A DNA stretch of 64,000 nucleotides. Origin: Limnomonas spitsbergensis. Lineage: Eukaryota; Chlorophyta; Chlorophyceae; Chlamydomonadales. The notes under the pieces are model-generated. The model had not been told where the DNA came from and searched no databases. It worked only from the letters and a program-made list of their open reading frames with translations. Positions 12,401 to 23,900 of this stretch are shown piece by piece; the first letter of the stretch is position 1, and each line of letters opens with the position of its first letter. The stretch covers positions 8,060,001-8,124,000 of the forward strand of contig JAYJMM010000123.1 of the NCBI GenBank assembly GCA_037349105.1, written 5' to 3'. The position numbers were made by a program, and so were the translations under genes.

Positions 12401-15400
12401 CACTCTCCAGCCCACCCCCTCACTCTCCAGCCACCTCCTCTCCCACCAGCCCCCCCCCCCACTATCCAGCCCGCCCCCTCACTCTCCAGCCCCCCCCCTC
12501 TTCCACCAGCCCCCCCCCCCCCCCCCCCACTCTCCAGCCCACCCCCCTCACTCTCCAGCCCACCCCAGACTGACTTTGATGTCCTCATCCTTGAGCAGCT
12601 CCAGCAGCTCATCCAGCAAGCTCTTGGAGACGAGTTCGGGACCCACCGTGCGGCCAATGGCCACAAGCTGCTCGCACATTGCGATGCGCACATGAAAATC
12701 AACGTCCTGGCACATGGCCATGGCCTTTTTGAAAAAGCTGCGCTCCACCTCTTCACGTGACTGCAGGATGCATAATGGAGGGTGAGAGGGCACTATTTGT
12801 TGCAGAGGGACGCATATACAACTCAGCTACAGCTATGCGGCTGGAGAAGCGGCTGGTGCAGCTACAGGCCAGCAGCTTGGGCCACCGGCCGTATGCTGGT
12901 CGAGGCGCGTCCCCCATCAGCCCAGTTGTGGCTCCCCAGCAGCCTGCCACAGGTAGTCAGGTGCGCGCTAGCATGTACCTTGTCAGGGTGCAGGAAGCTC
13001 GGCAAGCAGGCGCGAGGCGGGCGGGAGGAGTGCAAATGACAAAAAATTGTACTGTTTGACAATCCGGGGCAAGCTGTACGGTCTCCCATGGGACACACAT
13101 TCTGCATGTGCCTCGAAGAGCTGCGACTGCCCAGAAACAAGCCTTGGCTGCAGCCTGCAGGCGCATACAACAAGCGAAGGCTAGGTACCGTCTAGCACTG
13201 TGGCTTCGGGTTAAGGGTTTAGGATTCCTCCACGCAGTACAATGAGCAGGAAGAGGTGTGTGTGTGTCAAATTTCTTCCTAAGTACCGCAATCACTAGCC
13301 AGTCTCGGCCGCGGCCTCAGCTGCGGCGGCGGAATTGCAGCTAGGAAAAAACCAGAAGGCGCATGCATAGGTAGGAAACACCCAGCAGGCTGATACATGG
13401 GTAGGGAACACCCAGCAGGCTGATGCATAGGTAGGGAACACCCAGCAGGTTGATGCATGGGTAGGGAACACCCAGCAGGCTGATGCAAGGGTAGGGAACA
13501 CCCAGCAGGCTGATGCATGGGTAGGGAACACCCAGCAGGCTGATGCAAGGGTAGGGAACACCCAGCAGGCTGATACATGGGTAGGGAACACCCAGCAGGC
13601 TGATGCATGGGTAGGGAACACCCAGCAGGCTGATACATGGGTAGGGAACACCCAGCAGGCTGATACATGGGTAGGGAACACCCAGCAGGCTGATGCATAG
13701 GTAGGGAACACCCAGCAGGCTGATACATGGGTAGGGAACACCCAGCAGGCTGATGCATAGGTAGGGAACACCCAGCAGGCTGATGCATGGGTAGGGAACA
13801 CCCAGCAGGCTGATACATGGGTAGGGAACACCCAGCAGGCTGATGCATGGGTAGGGAACACCCAGCAGGCTGATGCATAGGTAGGGAACACCCAGCAGGC
13901 TGATACATGGGTAGGGAACACCCAGCAGGCTGATGCATGGGTAGGGAACACCCAGCAGGCTGATACATGGGTAGGGAACACCTAGCAGGCTGATGCAAGG
14001 GTAGGGAACACCCAGCAGGCTGATACATGGGTAGGGAACACCCAGCAGGCTGATGCATGGGTAGGGAACACCCAGCAGGCTGATGCATGGGTAGGGAACA
14101 CCCAGCAGGCTGATACATGGGTAGGGAATACCCAGCAGGCTGATACATGGGTAGGGAACACCCAGCAGGCTGATGCATGGGTAGGGAACACCCAGCAGGC
14201 TGATGCATGGGTAGGGAACACCCAGCAGGCTGATACATGGGTAGGGAACACCCAGCAGGCTGATGCATGGGTAGGGAACACCCAGCATGCTGATGCATGG
14301 GTAGGGAACACCCAGCAGGCTGATACATGGGTAGGGAACACCCAGCAGGCTGATGCATGGGTAGCGCTCCCCGAACCCTATTCTGGACACCCAGGCTTGT
14401 TTATACTTCTCATACCCGATGCCTGCACACCCAGGCTCCAGTTAAGCAATGCAAGAATGCTGAATTATGCAACAAAGACAACCGTAGCTGATGTGGAACT
14501 GCAACGGTATATCTTGCTGGTTCGGATCGTGGGATGCATAAATACTGACGAACAGTGAAGACAGCACAGTCCCCGAGTGGACTGCAACAGTGCTTCCCCA
14601 CATGGTTCACTCCTTCCTCCCACACCGCTGAGCCCGCCGTCGCCCTAACATGCGCACCAGCTGCTCAGATCCCCCAACCCTAAACCCTGACATGCGCACC
14701 AGCTGCGCGGATATGGCTCCAAGAATGCGGGCACAGATGCATCTTGAAACCACGCTCTCCTCCACATCGCCTTTTGAGAGAGCGAGAGAGGCCACCTCTG
14801 ATTTCAGCACTTCCTTGTCTAGCATCGGCATCAGTAGGAACAAGGCACGGAGCCATGCCTCAATTTCCTGTGTGCGAGTAAGACTGGAATTAGCCATGAT
14901 GTCAGAGGACAACGCCATGCAGAATGCTCCATGTCTGGCCCCATGGGATTACAATGTGCATGATTGAAGCCATCGCACAAAATCCAGCCGTGTTTTTGTT
15001 TTTATAAAGTTTTTATAAAGTTTTTATCAAAGTAGTGCGGAGACTTAGTTGGGCTATGAGTGTCTAACCTCATCCGCATGAGCATCATGGATTGAAGCAA
15101 ATTGAAATTGGGCCCCTTCCATACCTCTCCCGACTTTTCCTTGTTGATGTTCCGGCAGATAACAGGTAGCAAGCTCGCTTGCAGGTCCATGGGGGCCATG
15201 AGCCTGTCCTTGCACATGACAGCAAATGCTTCCGCCGCTTCAATCTGCATAGCGGAGGGAGCCATGGCAGCCGGTCCCATAGAACAGCTCCTAGGCCTGG
15301 CCGGTTAGGAGAGTGAAAGGGCATGATGATGCGCACCTGTGCCTCGGCATCTAACTTATTCAAGGCAGCTTTTAACGCTGGGCTGATGGCGTCCCAGGCA

Positions 15401-15856
15401 GGTCGCCCGCGCCCTTTCACTACCGAGGGCAGACTGCATTGGAGGGAGACAATTGAGCATCTCGGCGCGTCACCTCAAACATGCAGCTTTCCGACATCAG
15501 ATAACTACATACTTGGATATTGCCTGCCGCTGTTGAATGATCTGGCCTCCATTGAGGAACAACACCGTCCTTTCTACGTCCGATAGTCTTTCATCCACCT
15601 GCACGAAATAATCGACAATTTAATGCCCAATGGTCCTTAGAGGTCCGCTAGTAGATACGGCGTCACTTTGTGATATCCCATGCCGAGTTGGTGACCTTGG
15701 CCATAAGCATACACAGGTGGACATAGCGCATCGGCTTACTGTGAATGCCTTCAGCTCTTCTTCACTCTTCCCGCACGTCGGTACCTCCTTGTCATCCTTG
15801 GGCAACTTCTCATTCCATGTCAAAAAGCTGTCGGCAAGAGCCAACGATTTGGACAT
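3496..15856 (-). CDS. PPP4R4: Protein phosphatase 4 regulatory subunit 4-like HEAT-repeat protein
   Basis: Thirteen exons fit (minus strand, 5' to 3'): 15856-15740, 15598-15513, 15433-15337, 15244-15125, 14867-14700, 12760-12575, 10919-10752, 9458-8796, 8227-8099, 7366-7259, 6131-5946, 4932-4820, 4087-3496. All junctions keep phase and give about 910 residues. Matches to the PPP4R4 family appear in the expected order: VDERLSDVERTV near the N terminus, QAISNLPSVV, CQDVDFHVRIAMCEQL, AVRLSVAEQFHEA, then EWVFDLCLELLYDPVPNVRL and LPSLKQVIRLPEDVDLLERL. The family consists of alpha-helical HEAT repeats that scaffold or regulate the PP4 catalytic subunit. The last exon is a Ser/Ala/Pro-rich, low-complexity tail of about 196 residues. 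The start at 15856 is the first Met in an exon that stays open upstream to about 15907, so a further 5' exon is possible. The introns are large and loaded with repeats. PPP4R1 or another PP2A-A-like scaffold is less likely given the motif order. Confidence 0.88.
4360..4818. repeat. Tandem repeat of about 105 bp abutting a splice donor (PPP4R4-type last intron)
   Basis: About five copies of a unit containing GGCGAAACGGTCGATGGGCA and CCAAAGCATG with a C-rich joint. The array starts immediately beside the donor of exon 4932-4820 (GGA followed by GTAAGTG on the minus strand). Each unit also carries CTCCGGTCGCTGTAC, which resembles CGCCGGTCGCTGACC inside that exon. Confidence 0.8.
5575..5735 (+). 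repeat. Diverged copy related to dispersed family B
   Basis: It contains CAGCTACATCACAGCCTA, a GCTCGGGCCACC segment, TCAAGATTTGGTCCCAATTG and GGTGGCCGCCCGGCGGCC. These blocks recur in the same order near 41790-41945 and 62870-62995. It lies in the last-but-one intron of the PPP4R4-type gene. Confidence 0.55.
6269..6640. repeat. Copies of an exon's acceptor edge within the upstream intron (PPP4R4-type)
   Basis: The 5' edge of exon 6131-5946 and its acceptor read GAAGCAGCGGGACAACCTAC on the plus strand (6116-6135). The block recurs at 6269-6288, 6353-6372 (exact), 6515-6534 (degenerate) and 6593-6612, with a poorer copy near 6433. Each is followed by GGGAGGAACACACAG and CAGGATCA. On the minus strand most copies keep the acceptor AG. 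Confidence 0.85.
7144..7184. repeat. Copy of an exon's donor edge in the downstream intron (PPP4R4-type)
   Basis: This is a near copy of 7240-7279, which spans the 3' end of exon 7366-7259 and its donor. Both carry GGGACGCACCTGCAGCCGCA (minus: CGGCTGCAG followed by GTGCGTCCC). The surrounding TAGCACTGAACCT block is also duplicated (7121-7135 and 7218-7230). Confidence 0.85.
8450..8562. repeat. Short tandem repeat built on GTACATGCAGTT
   Basis: Degenerate 12-bp repeats (TGTACATGCAGTTGTACATG and relatives) lie in the intron between exons 9458-8796 and 8227-8099 of the PPP4R4-type gene. No coding evidence. Confidence 0.6.
10265..10680. repeat. Three copies of an exon's donor edge in the downstream intron (PPP4R4-type)
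   Basis: The end of exon 10919-10752 reads, on the plus strand, CTCACAGCTGAAATGAGTGT then TCCAAAGAGCGTGGCGATGC. Diverged copies of this exon end plus donor occur at 10632-10680, 10527-10571 and 10265-10308. The two nearer copies keep ACTCAC (a GTGAGT donor on the minus strand) and are separated by CAACGCAGCTCCA spacers. Confidence 0.85.
11583..12574. repeat. About 1 kb of polypyrimidine (CT-rich) tandem repeats abutting a donor
   Basis: Almost pure C/T on the plus strand, with sub-repeats such as CCCCACTCCGTTCCCTCAGC (period about 50-60 bp, 11940-12200) and CACTCTCCAGCCCACCCCCT (12370-12570). It fills the intron right up to the donor of exon 12760-12575 (AAA followed by GTCAGT on the minus strand). 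The long frames open across it are consequences of low complexity. Confidence 0.9.
13381..14364. repeat. 30-bp minisatellite, 33 copies (intron of PPP4R4-type gene)
   Basis: The unit is CCCAGCAGGC-TGATRCATGG-GTAGGGAACA, repeated with exactly 30-bp spacing. Variation is confined mostly to TGATGCAT, TGATACAT and TGATGCAAGG. Degenerate starter units lie at about 13340-13380. Because 30 is a multiple of 3, all three minus frames stay open for hundreds of codons. Splice structure places the array inside the 1.9-kb intron between exons 14867-14700 and 12760-12575, so these frames are not evidence of a protein. Confidence 0.95.
14647..14664. repeat. Copy of an exon's donor edge with telomere-like spacer (PPP4R4-type)
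   Basis: AACATGCGCACCAGCTGC repeats the donor edge of exon 14867-14700 (CATGCGCACCAGCTGC, 14691-14706). The two are separated by AACCCTAAACCCTGA, a CCCTAAA telomere-like stretch. Confidence 0.75.
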
Positions 15857-17957
15857 AATTCGCGTCGTTGCCTCTAAAAGGCCGTCGCCCTCTGGTTCAA
15901 CCGACACGAATGGATATCAGCTATAATAAATGCATCAGAGCCAGGTGATAGGCATCGCACAAGGACGAGATGGTCAAGTCACTAGTTATACGTCCCCACA
16001 CAAAGGAGGGGGGATGGGGAAAACGGGTGTCCAACATTTATCACGAGCTATGGTCATTCAGCTACGGCATTGATTGATAAGCATATGTTGCCTGAAGAAT
16101 AATATCACGATGCCTCTGGACTTAGCGGAACAGCGTCCAAATTTGCATCGCTCGATGTTAGGGAATGCCTTGACCTGTGACGTCATGCATGTTAATTATC
16201 AACATCATCGTGCCAAAGCCGTGGATCTGCTGGAGAAGCTCGAAACCAGGCACGACTTACAGCTCACGGATGAAGTAGCTAACTCGTCGAAATACTAAGA
16301 GGACGAGCGCGTCCCTCTTGTACAGCTTCGCCCTCCAAGCGTCAATGCGGTGTACGGGGAGCAGATGCTGGCTTAGACAAGCAAGAAGCAGCAAGCCAGT
16401 GCAAGTGACATGGCAAATGCCCACCCACTACTTCAGCCCTCCTCTCGTAGCTGTAACGATGGCTGCAGCATCTCCCATGCCGGAGGCATCAGAAGCAATC
16501 ACTTTGCAAGCAGCAGCATGTACCCAGCATGCAACAAGAGTAGCAGCTCCCTTGCAGCTCACATGCAGGAAGGAGCAGCACTGGCTCCCATGCAACTCAC
16601 ATGCAAGAAAGAGCAGCAGCTCTCATGCACACAGAAACATCAGCTGAAATGCAGGCAAAAGCTGCTTAAATACAGGCAGCAACAACAAAGAGTCCCCTAG
16701 GTGTGGGGTGGCGTTGCGGGGCTCAGCAGGAAGCTCGGAAGTCAGGCAAGTGTAGCGTCCTGGCCGTATGCACAACAACAACAACATACTTGCATGGACA
16801 ACTCCTTTTTCATGCGCACGGTGCTACATCTGCGAGTGAAGTTCCCTCTGTTGATAATAGCATGTGCAGCGTCCGCCTGCAGGCACAACGACCTACTTGC
16901 ATGTGCAGCCACCCGCCGGAAAGCACACCTCCTCCCCGCATGCATGACGCCCTGCTTGCATGCGCAGATTCCTTATGTATCACAGCGCTGTACTTGAATG
17001 CTTAATGCCCAACCGTGTGCACAACGCCTGGGCTTCAGTACACACTCCAGATCTTTCGTCACAAGGATTGCCGTCACTCGATGCGACCAATCCGGAAACT
17101 GATCAGTGAAGTTAGTTAGTAGCACAGCCGCCACAGCCTGGATGCCTCTTTCATGCCTGTTGCAGCATGGGTGCATGCACGCATGCCGCGACACAGCCAA
17201 ATCCAGCCTAGCACAGCTCCCATACCACAATGCTGTACCTTTATAAGTCCATAATGTTTTCACATCTTGGTGGCGCGTGCCACCAACGCGCGCGAGACTC
17301 CATGGGGTTCCTCATGCCACCGCACGGGTGCATGCATGGTACGGCAAATAAAGCCATTGGCATCAATTGAAGGCCACTGCCAACATACTCTCCTTCACAA
17401 AGTGCAACCACCAGTGTTGTACCACCATGTGTCAAACAACAAGGCAAACGCTGGGTACCACCTGTCATTTCAGTGTCCTTGAGCAACGAATGATTTCATT
17501 AAAATAGCAAAACATGCCAGCAGCTTGAACTCCTCTCGGACACAGCCGGACGAGGACGCCACTTCATGTCAATTTGCAAGCTTTGCATGCTCGAGCACCA
17601 GCCACCCTGGGGGGTACAGTTCCACCACACACCTGTAGCAGCCAAGGGCAAAAGCAGATGTGTTAGGTGGTAGACTGGTAACCATCAGCCAGGCCACTGG
17701 CATGCACTGGTCAGTTAACTACATCAAGCCACCACTTACAGAAAAATAAGAATCCACAGGCATGAACATCTACAGGCATGGACATCCTATCCTTGCTTTC
17801 ATGGGCCTATCCCATGCACCTTCCTCTTGCCCTGATAACTGACATACAACAGGTCCGGAAAACAATTGAGGCCACGCATGGCCTCTGGATTCCGAGCCTG
17901 CCGAGGATCGCCTGAGCACATTCAAATCATCAGACGGCCCCCCTGAAGCCCCATGCA
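15857..17957. other. Intergenic region between the PPP4R4-type 5' end and the EEP-protein 3' end
   Basis: It probably contains the promoter and first non-coding exon of the minus-strand PPP4R4-type gene. Short direct repeats rich in CATGCA and GCAGCAG occur at 16550-16700 and 16770-16960. One plus-strand reading frame (16110-16298) is listed separately. No other coding signal was recognised. Confidence 0.5.
16110..16298 (+). CDS. Small hypothetical ORF (62 codons), unrecognised
   Basis: ATG at 16110 (context CACGATGCC) opens a frame to a TAA at 16296. The product begins MPLDLAEQRPNLHRSM and contains VNYQHHRAKAVDLLEKLE, a charged, probably helical segment that looks more protein-like than nearby random frames. 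A palindromic TGACGTCA lies inside the ORF (16179-16186). No family is recognised. It could be a single exon of a longer gene, a gene remnant, or chance. Confidence 0.25.
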   Translation: MPLDLAEQRPNLHRSMLGNALTCDVMHVNYQHHRAKAVDLLEKLETRHDLQLTDEVANSSKY

Positions 17958-20900
17958 CTATCTCCTCCCCCCACCACTCCTTCTCCCCGCCACAACACAC
18001 ACGCACCCCATGGCAAGGTGATCCGACGGGTACGTCTTATTGGGGATGGGATCGAATGCCACGTCCAGCAGTGGGTCCTGCCAGCTTGTTGTAGTATCGT
18101 CATAGGGCAGCCCTAATGTCTGCACCACTTTAAAATGCTCTGGGTCGTTGTCCACTGCCTGGGCTGAGCTCTCGGGACTGCGGCTGAGCCACACGTAATC
18201 CAAGCAGCCAGCAAAGCTGCTCGTTTTGGTGGTCAGCGGTGGCTCCCTGCGCCAGCCAAGGGAGGGACAGGGCAACACCAGGGGGGGGAAGGCACTGAGG
18301 ACCAGCCTTCATTTTAGTGCTCTCCAGACCATTGTGGCCTCCACTGGGCGATGAGGACCAAGCCTTAACCAGCCCAAGAGGTCGGTCAGACTGCGTAACG
18401 TTTGAGATTGCGTTTAGACATTCATAATCGAAAATAGCCTGTCAGAAGATGGGCGCAGTTGATTCCATTTGAACATAACAAAATTGTATCCAAACTCCCC
18501 CCCCCCCCCTGCGTTTCGCGTTTGCGTTTGCACTCCCAAACGCAACCTCAAACGCAACGTAGTCTGACCGACCCCTAAGGCCGGTGGCCCCAGCAGCTTA
18601 GTGCACCAAGCCTCCCGGCCACAGACCATAATATAGCTCAATTGTTGCTGAATCACGCTAACAAAAACAATGCGAAGAGCACGCCTTTTATTCAGCCTTC
18701 ACTGCGTTGCTTTTGACATGACTTGGGAGCTTCGTGCTGTCCCGACAGTCATGAGGCAGCATTTCCCCCTTGAATCCATGGAAGTTTCTGTTTACAACTT
18801 CCACATGACGAAATGATACATTTCGCATGCACACCCTCACACCCGTACGCACCATCCACACCCTCACACCCGCACTCACCATCCATTGCACATCATATGC
18901 ATACTGGTCACACGCAGCCCTGATGTGTTGAGGTCCACCTGAGGGGACAGCGGTGCGGCGGAGCTAGGGAATCAAGGGGAGAAGCTGAGAGACAGGAACA
19001 CGCGCGGGCAGGATAAGGATCTGGCCCAGCTGCCCTGCAACAAGTCTCAGCGGGGCTGTGGAGTGAAGCTTTGACAGTCCAGCGGAGCATCACTATTGAT
19101 GCATGGGGCAGGTGCGCACAAACAAGGGCTGCAGAAACCAATATTACAGAAAACAGCGGTGCGGTGCCGTGCTTTGGCGTCCAGTGCGGTGCGGTGCGGT
19201 ACGGTGCGATGCGGTGCGACCAAGCTTGAGAATCAGAAGGTGTAAGCGGAGTAAGAGTCAGACACGGGGCAATCTGATGTCAAGCCCAGCTGATCTGCAC
19301 CAGGCCTGGAGAGGGGTCCAGCCGTTTTCAGGGGCTGCAGGCCTGACACTGCAGGGCGCAGCCTTTGGGGATTCCAGTCCACGTGTCGCATAAGACAAAA
19401 GAGCAGGGCAGACAGGGGCCGCGTGACGGCAGGCAGCTGATACGCCCCCTTGGCCCCTTGCCATAAACAACACATCAATGCACCCTGCCTGCACCCACCG
19501 TTCACTCTCCCCGGCCCCCTCGTCTTTATTCTCCTGAATAATCTCGATCACCAACACCTGTTTCAGGAGGAACGCGAATCACATGTGTGCACAAAACTGC
19601 TCCTCATCCCTCTCCCTCCCTCCCCCCTCCCCCTCTTCCCCCTCCCCCTCCCCCTGACAAACCTGACGTAGTTGTTGGCACTCCGACACCGGCAGCGCAG
19701 CCACGGCCCCTGCGCCCCCAGCTGGCACCCGGCGGGGAAGCTGTGCCTGCAGCGCCGACGCAGCCCCGCGGCGGCTGTACGGATGGTCAGGGTGCTCAGG
19801 ATGCAGGCTGCCTTTGGACATGAGCTCGTAGACGCCGCTTGTCAGGCCCGACGGGGGAAGGACCTGTTAGGGTTTAGGTATACAGTTTCAAGGGCAAGAA
19901 GCAGCGTGAGGGGTATTGTGAAGTTATTACGGCCCATCAGAACATCACATTTGATGCATGGGACAAGTGCCCGTCAAAACCGGTACCGGCACTTGATACC
20001 CTAGGACAGTAAGCCAGAACCAGTAAGTGAAAATCAGCCTCAGGGTTTAATCAGGCAATCCAGGGCCCCAATAAAGGGGCCTGTCACTAGGGGGGTCGGA
20101 CTAGGCCCCCGACAACCCCCTGGCTTATAATGCGTCCCCTGGTAGATTCTTCATTGTGCAAAGGCGCCGACCGGGCACTGAAAGCCCCTGTCGGGGCACT
20201 AGTCCGACCCCCCTAGTGACAGGCCCCTTCCCCAAAACACCTGCACTGTCTTCATGGGGATATCATGTCGGGCCGGTTTCAGTCACAGCCTCACAAACCC
20301 TCTGGGAGCCGCCAGGCCGGCAGGTATGACTCATGACTCCCGACCTGGGGCCCCTTATAACTCAGTCAAGGGCTCAGAGGACATGAGCCCTCATGGCCAC
20401 ATGGCAGCGCAGAGCCGACTTTAAAACAACAAATCAGATTTAGTTGGCATGACAGCATTGCCAGGTCGCCCAGGATCTGTACCTATCAGATCTCAGCCTA
20501 GCCCTGAGACACAGATCTGTTCTGCTCTCCATACCGGTACCTCCTGTTATCATGGCCTGGCTCCTTCGAAAAGACTGCTGGGAGGACAGGCCTACAGTGC
20601 CCTGTTAACACGCCTTGCTGGCCTAGGGTATTTTGGGGGGGGCCGGCCAAGGCCGGCCGGGGGTCTGAATCTGGAGGGCAGTGTGGATGGATTTCCCCCC
20701 CCACATTTGTTTCCATGTCTTCCGCAACAATCCATTGGTACCTGGTTTTCCATCTTTCTACTGGCACTGGTTTGGTTTCCTCTCAGTCCATACCCAAGCC
20801 ATGATCAAGCCTGGTGCGGCAGAACAGATCCCGCGCATAAGGGGGCTGGTTCAAAATAATCTTCAGCACAGTATTATTCTCAGGATGGGCTCTGACAATT

Positions 20901-23900
20901 GCTCTGACACCGTAAAAGGGACTTAGGTGTATAACATAAGACAGTGTGTTGCAACCGTAAAACAAAATTGTTGACCAAAGCACGAATTCCAAGTCCAAGC
21001 AGGATGCACGCTCTGCAGTGTTTCTTGTAGCATGTAGCCAGGCCACCTTTAACAGGCCCCAGGGCGACCACCGCTGAGTGGATGGAGACATCAACCTGCA
21101 CCATGCAGCCGTGCACCAGGCCACCTTTAACAGGCCCCAGGGCGACCACCGCTGAGTGGATGGAGACATCAACCTGCACCATGCAGCCGTGCACCAGGCC
21201 ACCTTTAACAGGCCCCAGGGCGACCACCGCAGAGTGGATGGAGACATCAACCTGCACCATGCAGCCGTGCACCAGGCCACCTTTGACAGGCCCCAGGGCG
21301 ACCACCGCAGAGTGGATGGAGACATCAACCTGCACCATGCAGCCGTGCACCAGGCCACCTTTGACAGGCCCCAGGGCGACCACCGCAGAGTGGATGGAGA
21401 CATCAACCTGCACCATGCAGCCGTGCACCAGGCCACCTTTGACAGGCCCCAGGGCGACCACCGCTGAGTGGATGGAGACATCAACCTGCACCATGCAGCC
21501 GTGCACCAGGCCACCTTTGACAGGCCCCAGGGCGACCACCGCAGAGTGGATGGAGACATCAACCTGCACCATGCAGCCGTGCACCAGGCCACCTTTGACA
21601 GGCCCCAGGGCGACCACCGCAGAGTGGATGGAGACATCAACCTGCACCATGCAGCCGTGCACCAGGCCACCTTTGACAGGCCCCAGGGCGACCACCGCAG
21701 AGTGGATGGAGACATCAACCTGCACCATGCAGCCGTGCACCAGGCCACCTTTGACAGGCCCCAGGGCGACCACCGCTGAGTGGATGGAGACATCAACCTG
21801 CACCATGCAGCCGTGCACCAGGCCACCTTTGACAGGCCCCAGGGCGACCACCGCTGAGTGGATGGAGACATCAACCTGCACCATGCAGCCGTGCACCAGG
21901 CCACCTTTGACAGGCCCCAGGGCGACCACCGCAGAGTGGATGGAGACATCAACCTGCACCATGCAGCCGTGCACCAGGCCACCTTTGACAGGCCCCAGGG
22001 CGACCACTGCAGAGTGGATGGAGACATCAACCTGCACCATGCAGCCGTGCACCAGGCCACCTTTGATAGGCCCCAGGGCGACCACCGCAAAGTGGATGGA
22101 GACATCAACCTGCACCATGCAGCCGTGCACCAGGCCACCTTTGACAGGCCCCAGGGCGACCACCGCAGAGTGGATGGAGACATCAACCTGCACCATGCAG
22201 CCGTGCACCAGGCCACCTTTGACAGGCCCCAGTGCGACCACCGCTGAGTGGATGGAGACATCAGCCTGCACCATGCAGCCGTGCACCAGGCCACCTTTGA
22301 CAGGCCCCAGGGCGACCACCGCTGAGTGGATGGAGACATCAACCTGCACCATGCAGCCGTGCACCAGGCCATCTTTGACAGGCCCCAGGGCGACCACGGC
22401 AGAGTGGATGGAGACATCAACCTGCACCATGCAGCCGTGCACCAGGCCACCTTTGACAGGCCCCAGGGCGACCACTGCAGAGTGGATGGAGACATCAACC
22501 TGCACCATGCAGCCGTGCACCAGGCCACCTTTGATAGGCCCCAGGGCGACCACCGCAAAGTGGATGGAGACATCAACCTGCACCATGCAGCCGTGCACCA
22601 GGCCACCTTTGACAGGCCCCAGGGCGACCACCGCAGAGTGGATGGAGACATCAACCTGCACCATGCAGCCGTGCACCAGGCCACCTTTGACAGGCCCCAG
22701 GGCGACCACCGCTGAGTGGATGGAGACATCAACCTGCACCATGCAGCCGTGCACCAGGCCACCTTTGACAGGCCCCAGGGCGACCACCGCTGAGTGGATG
22801 GAGACATCAACCTGCACCATGCAGCCGTGCACCAGGCCACCTTTGACAGGCCCCAGGGCGACCACCGCAGAGTGGATGGAGACATCAACCTGCACCATGC
22901 AGCCGTGCACCAGGCCACCTTTGACAGGCCCCAGGGCGACCACCGCAGAGTGGATGGAGACATCAACCTGCACCATGCAGCCGTGCACCAGGCCACCTTT
23001 GACAGGCCCCAGGGCGACCACCGCAGAGTGGATGGAGACATCAACCTGCACCATGCAGCTGTGCACCAGGCCACCTTTGACAGGCCCCAGGGCGACCACC
23101 GCTTAGTGGATGGAGACATCAACCTGCACCATGCAGCTGTGCACCAGGCCAGCAGGCCGCTGGCCGGATTGAAACATAACCATGACTGGCCTACGTCAGG
23201 TGTCCTAGGCAGAAGGGCTTACTGCACCGGGCCTCGACGGCTGTACACCAGGGTGTAGCTGAAGTGTAGCTGAAGCGCCGTGAACAAAACACCTGTGCCC
23301 CTACCCAAATGCACAATTAGCTGGAAGTAGGATGGGGAGGCTGCCAAGCTGGGTGGGAGGCGGGGAGCATAGTTGTTGTAGAAAGCTGAGGCGGCCATAT
23401 AATGACTCTTCTCTTAACCGAGACATGGACACATCCACCGAGACTGCACTGTGGGGTTCATTCCCACGCCACAGGTCTGCGGCCGTTTTGGTTGCTTGGT
23501 TAGGGTGGGTGCTGTTTTCCGCTCGCTGTCCTAGTTTATCTGGTGCTCAAACCGGTTTGCGGGCAACCAACTCATGCATCAAGCATTCAAGCGAGATGAG
23601 CTGCTGGACAAAATTTTCAGGAAAATCCTCCGCGGGCTGCTTGCTATCTATCTTGATCCTCTTTTGGCCCCTCCCTGCGCCCTACCTTATCAAATGCGTC
23701 ACATTTCCTCTTAACGCACAGGCTGTTGAAATCTCCTGCAATGAAAGCATGTGGCCGCTGCCTCAAATGGCGAAGTGAGAGAATATTGGCATAGTTCAAA
23801 ATTTGGCAATGCACAGAAACACGACAGCCCAATAGAACATTGAAACATCCGGCATTTTGCTCACTAGTGATTTCACCTAATCCTAGATAGAATATACTCT

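Noticed and set aside
11583..12756. Pro/Ser-rich ORFs on plus and Arg/Gly/Glu-rich ORFs on minus in the CT-rich tract
   Set aside because: Low-complexity sequence open in many frames on both strands, and intronic by the splice model.
13340..14365. CRISPR array
   Set aside because: Direct tandem repetition without unique spacers, in a eukaryotic intron, with no cas genes.
13279..14390. 359- and 349-codon minus ORFs over the 30-bp array
   Set aside because: Same cause: a 3n-period minisatellite. No start context, splice support or homology, and it is inside a PPP4R4-type intron.
20783..23122. 779-, 739- and 674-codon ORFs across the 78-bp array as giant repeat proteins
   Set aside because: They are open only because the period is a multiple of three. 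They overlap on both strands and lie inside an intron of a gene with well-supported flanking exons (23735-23686 and 19863-19663).
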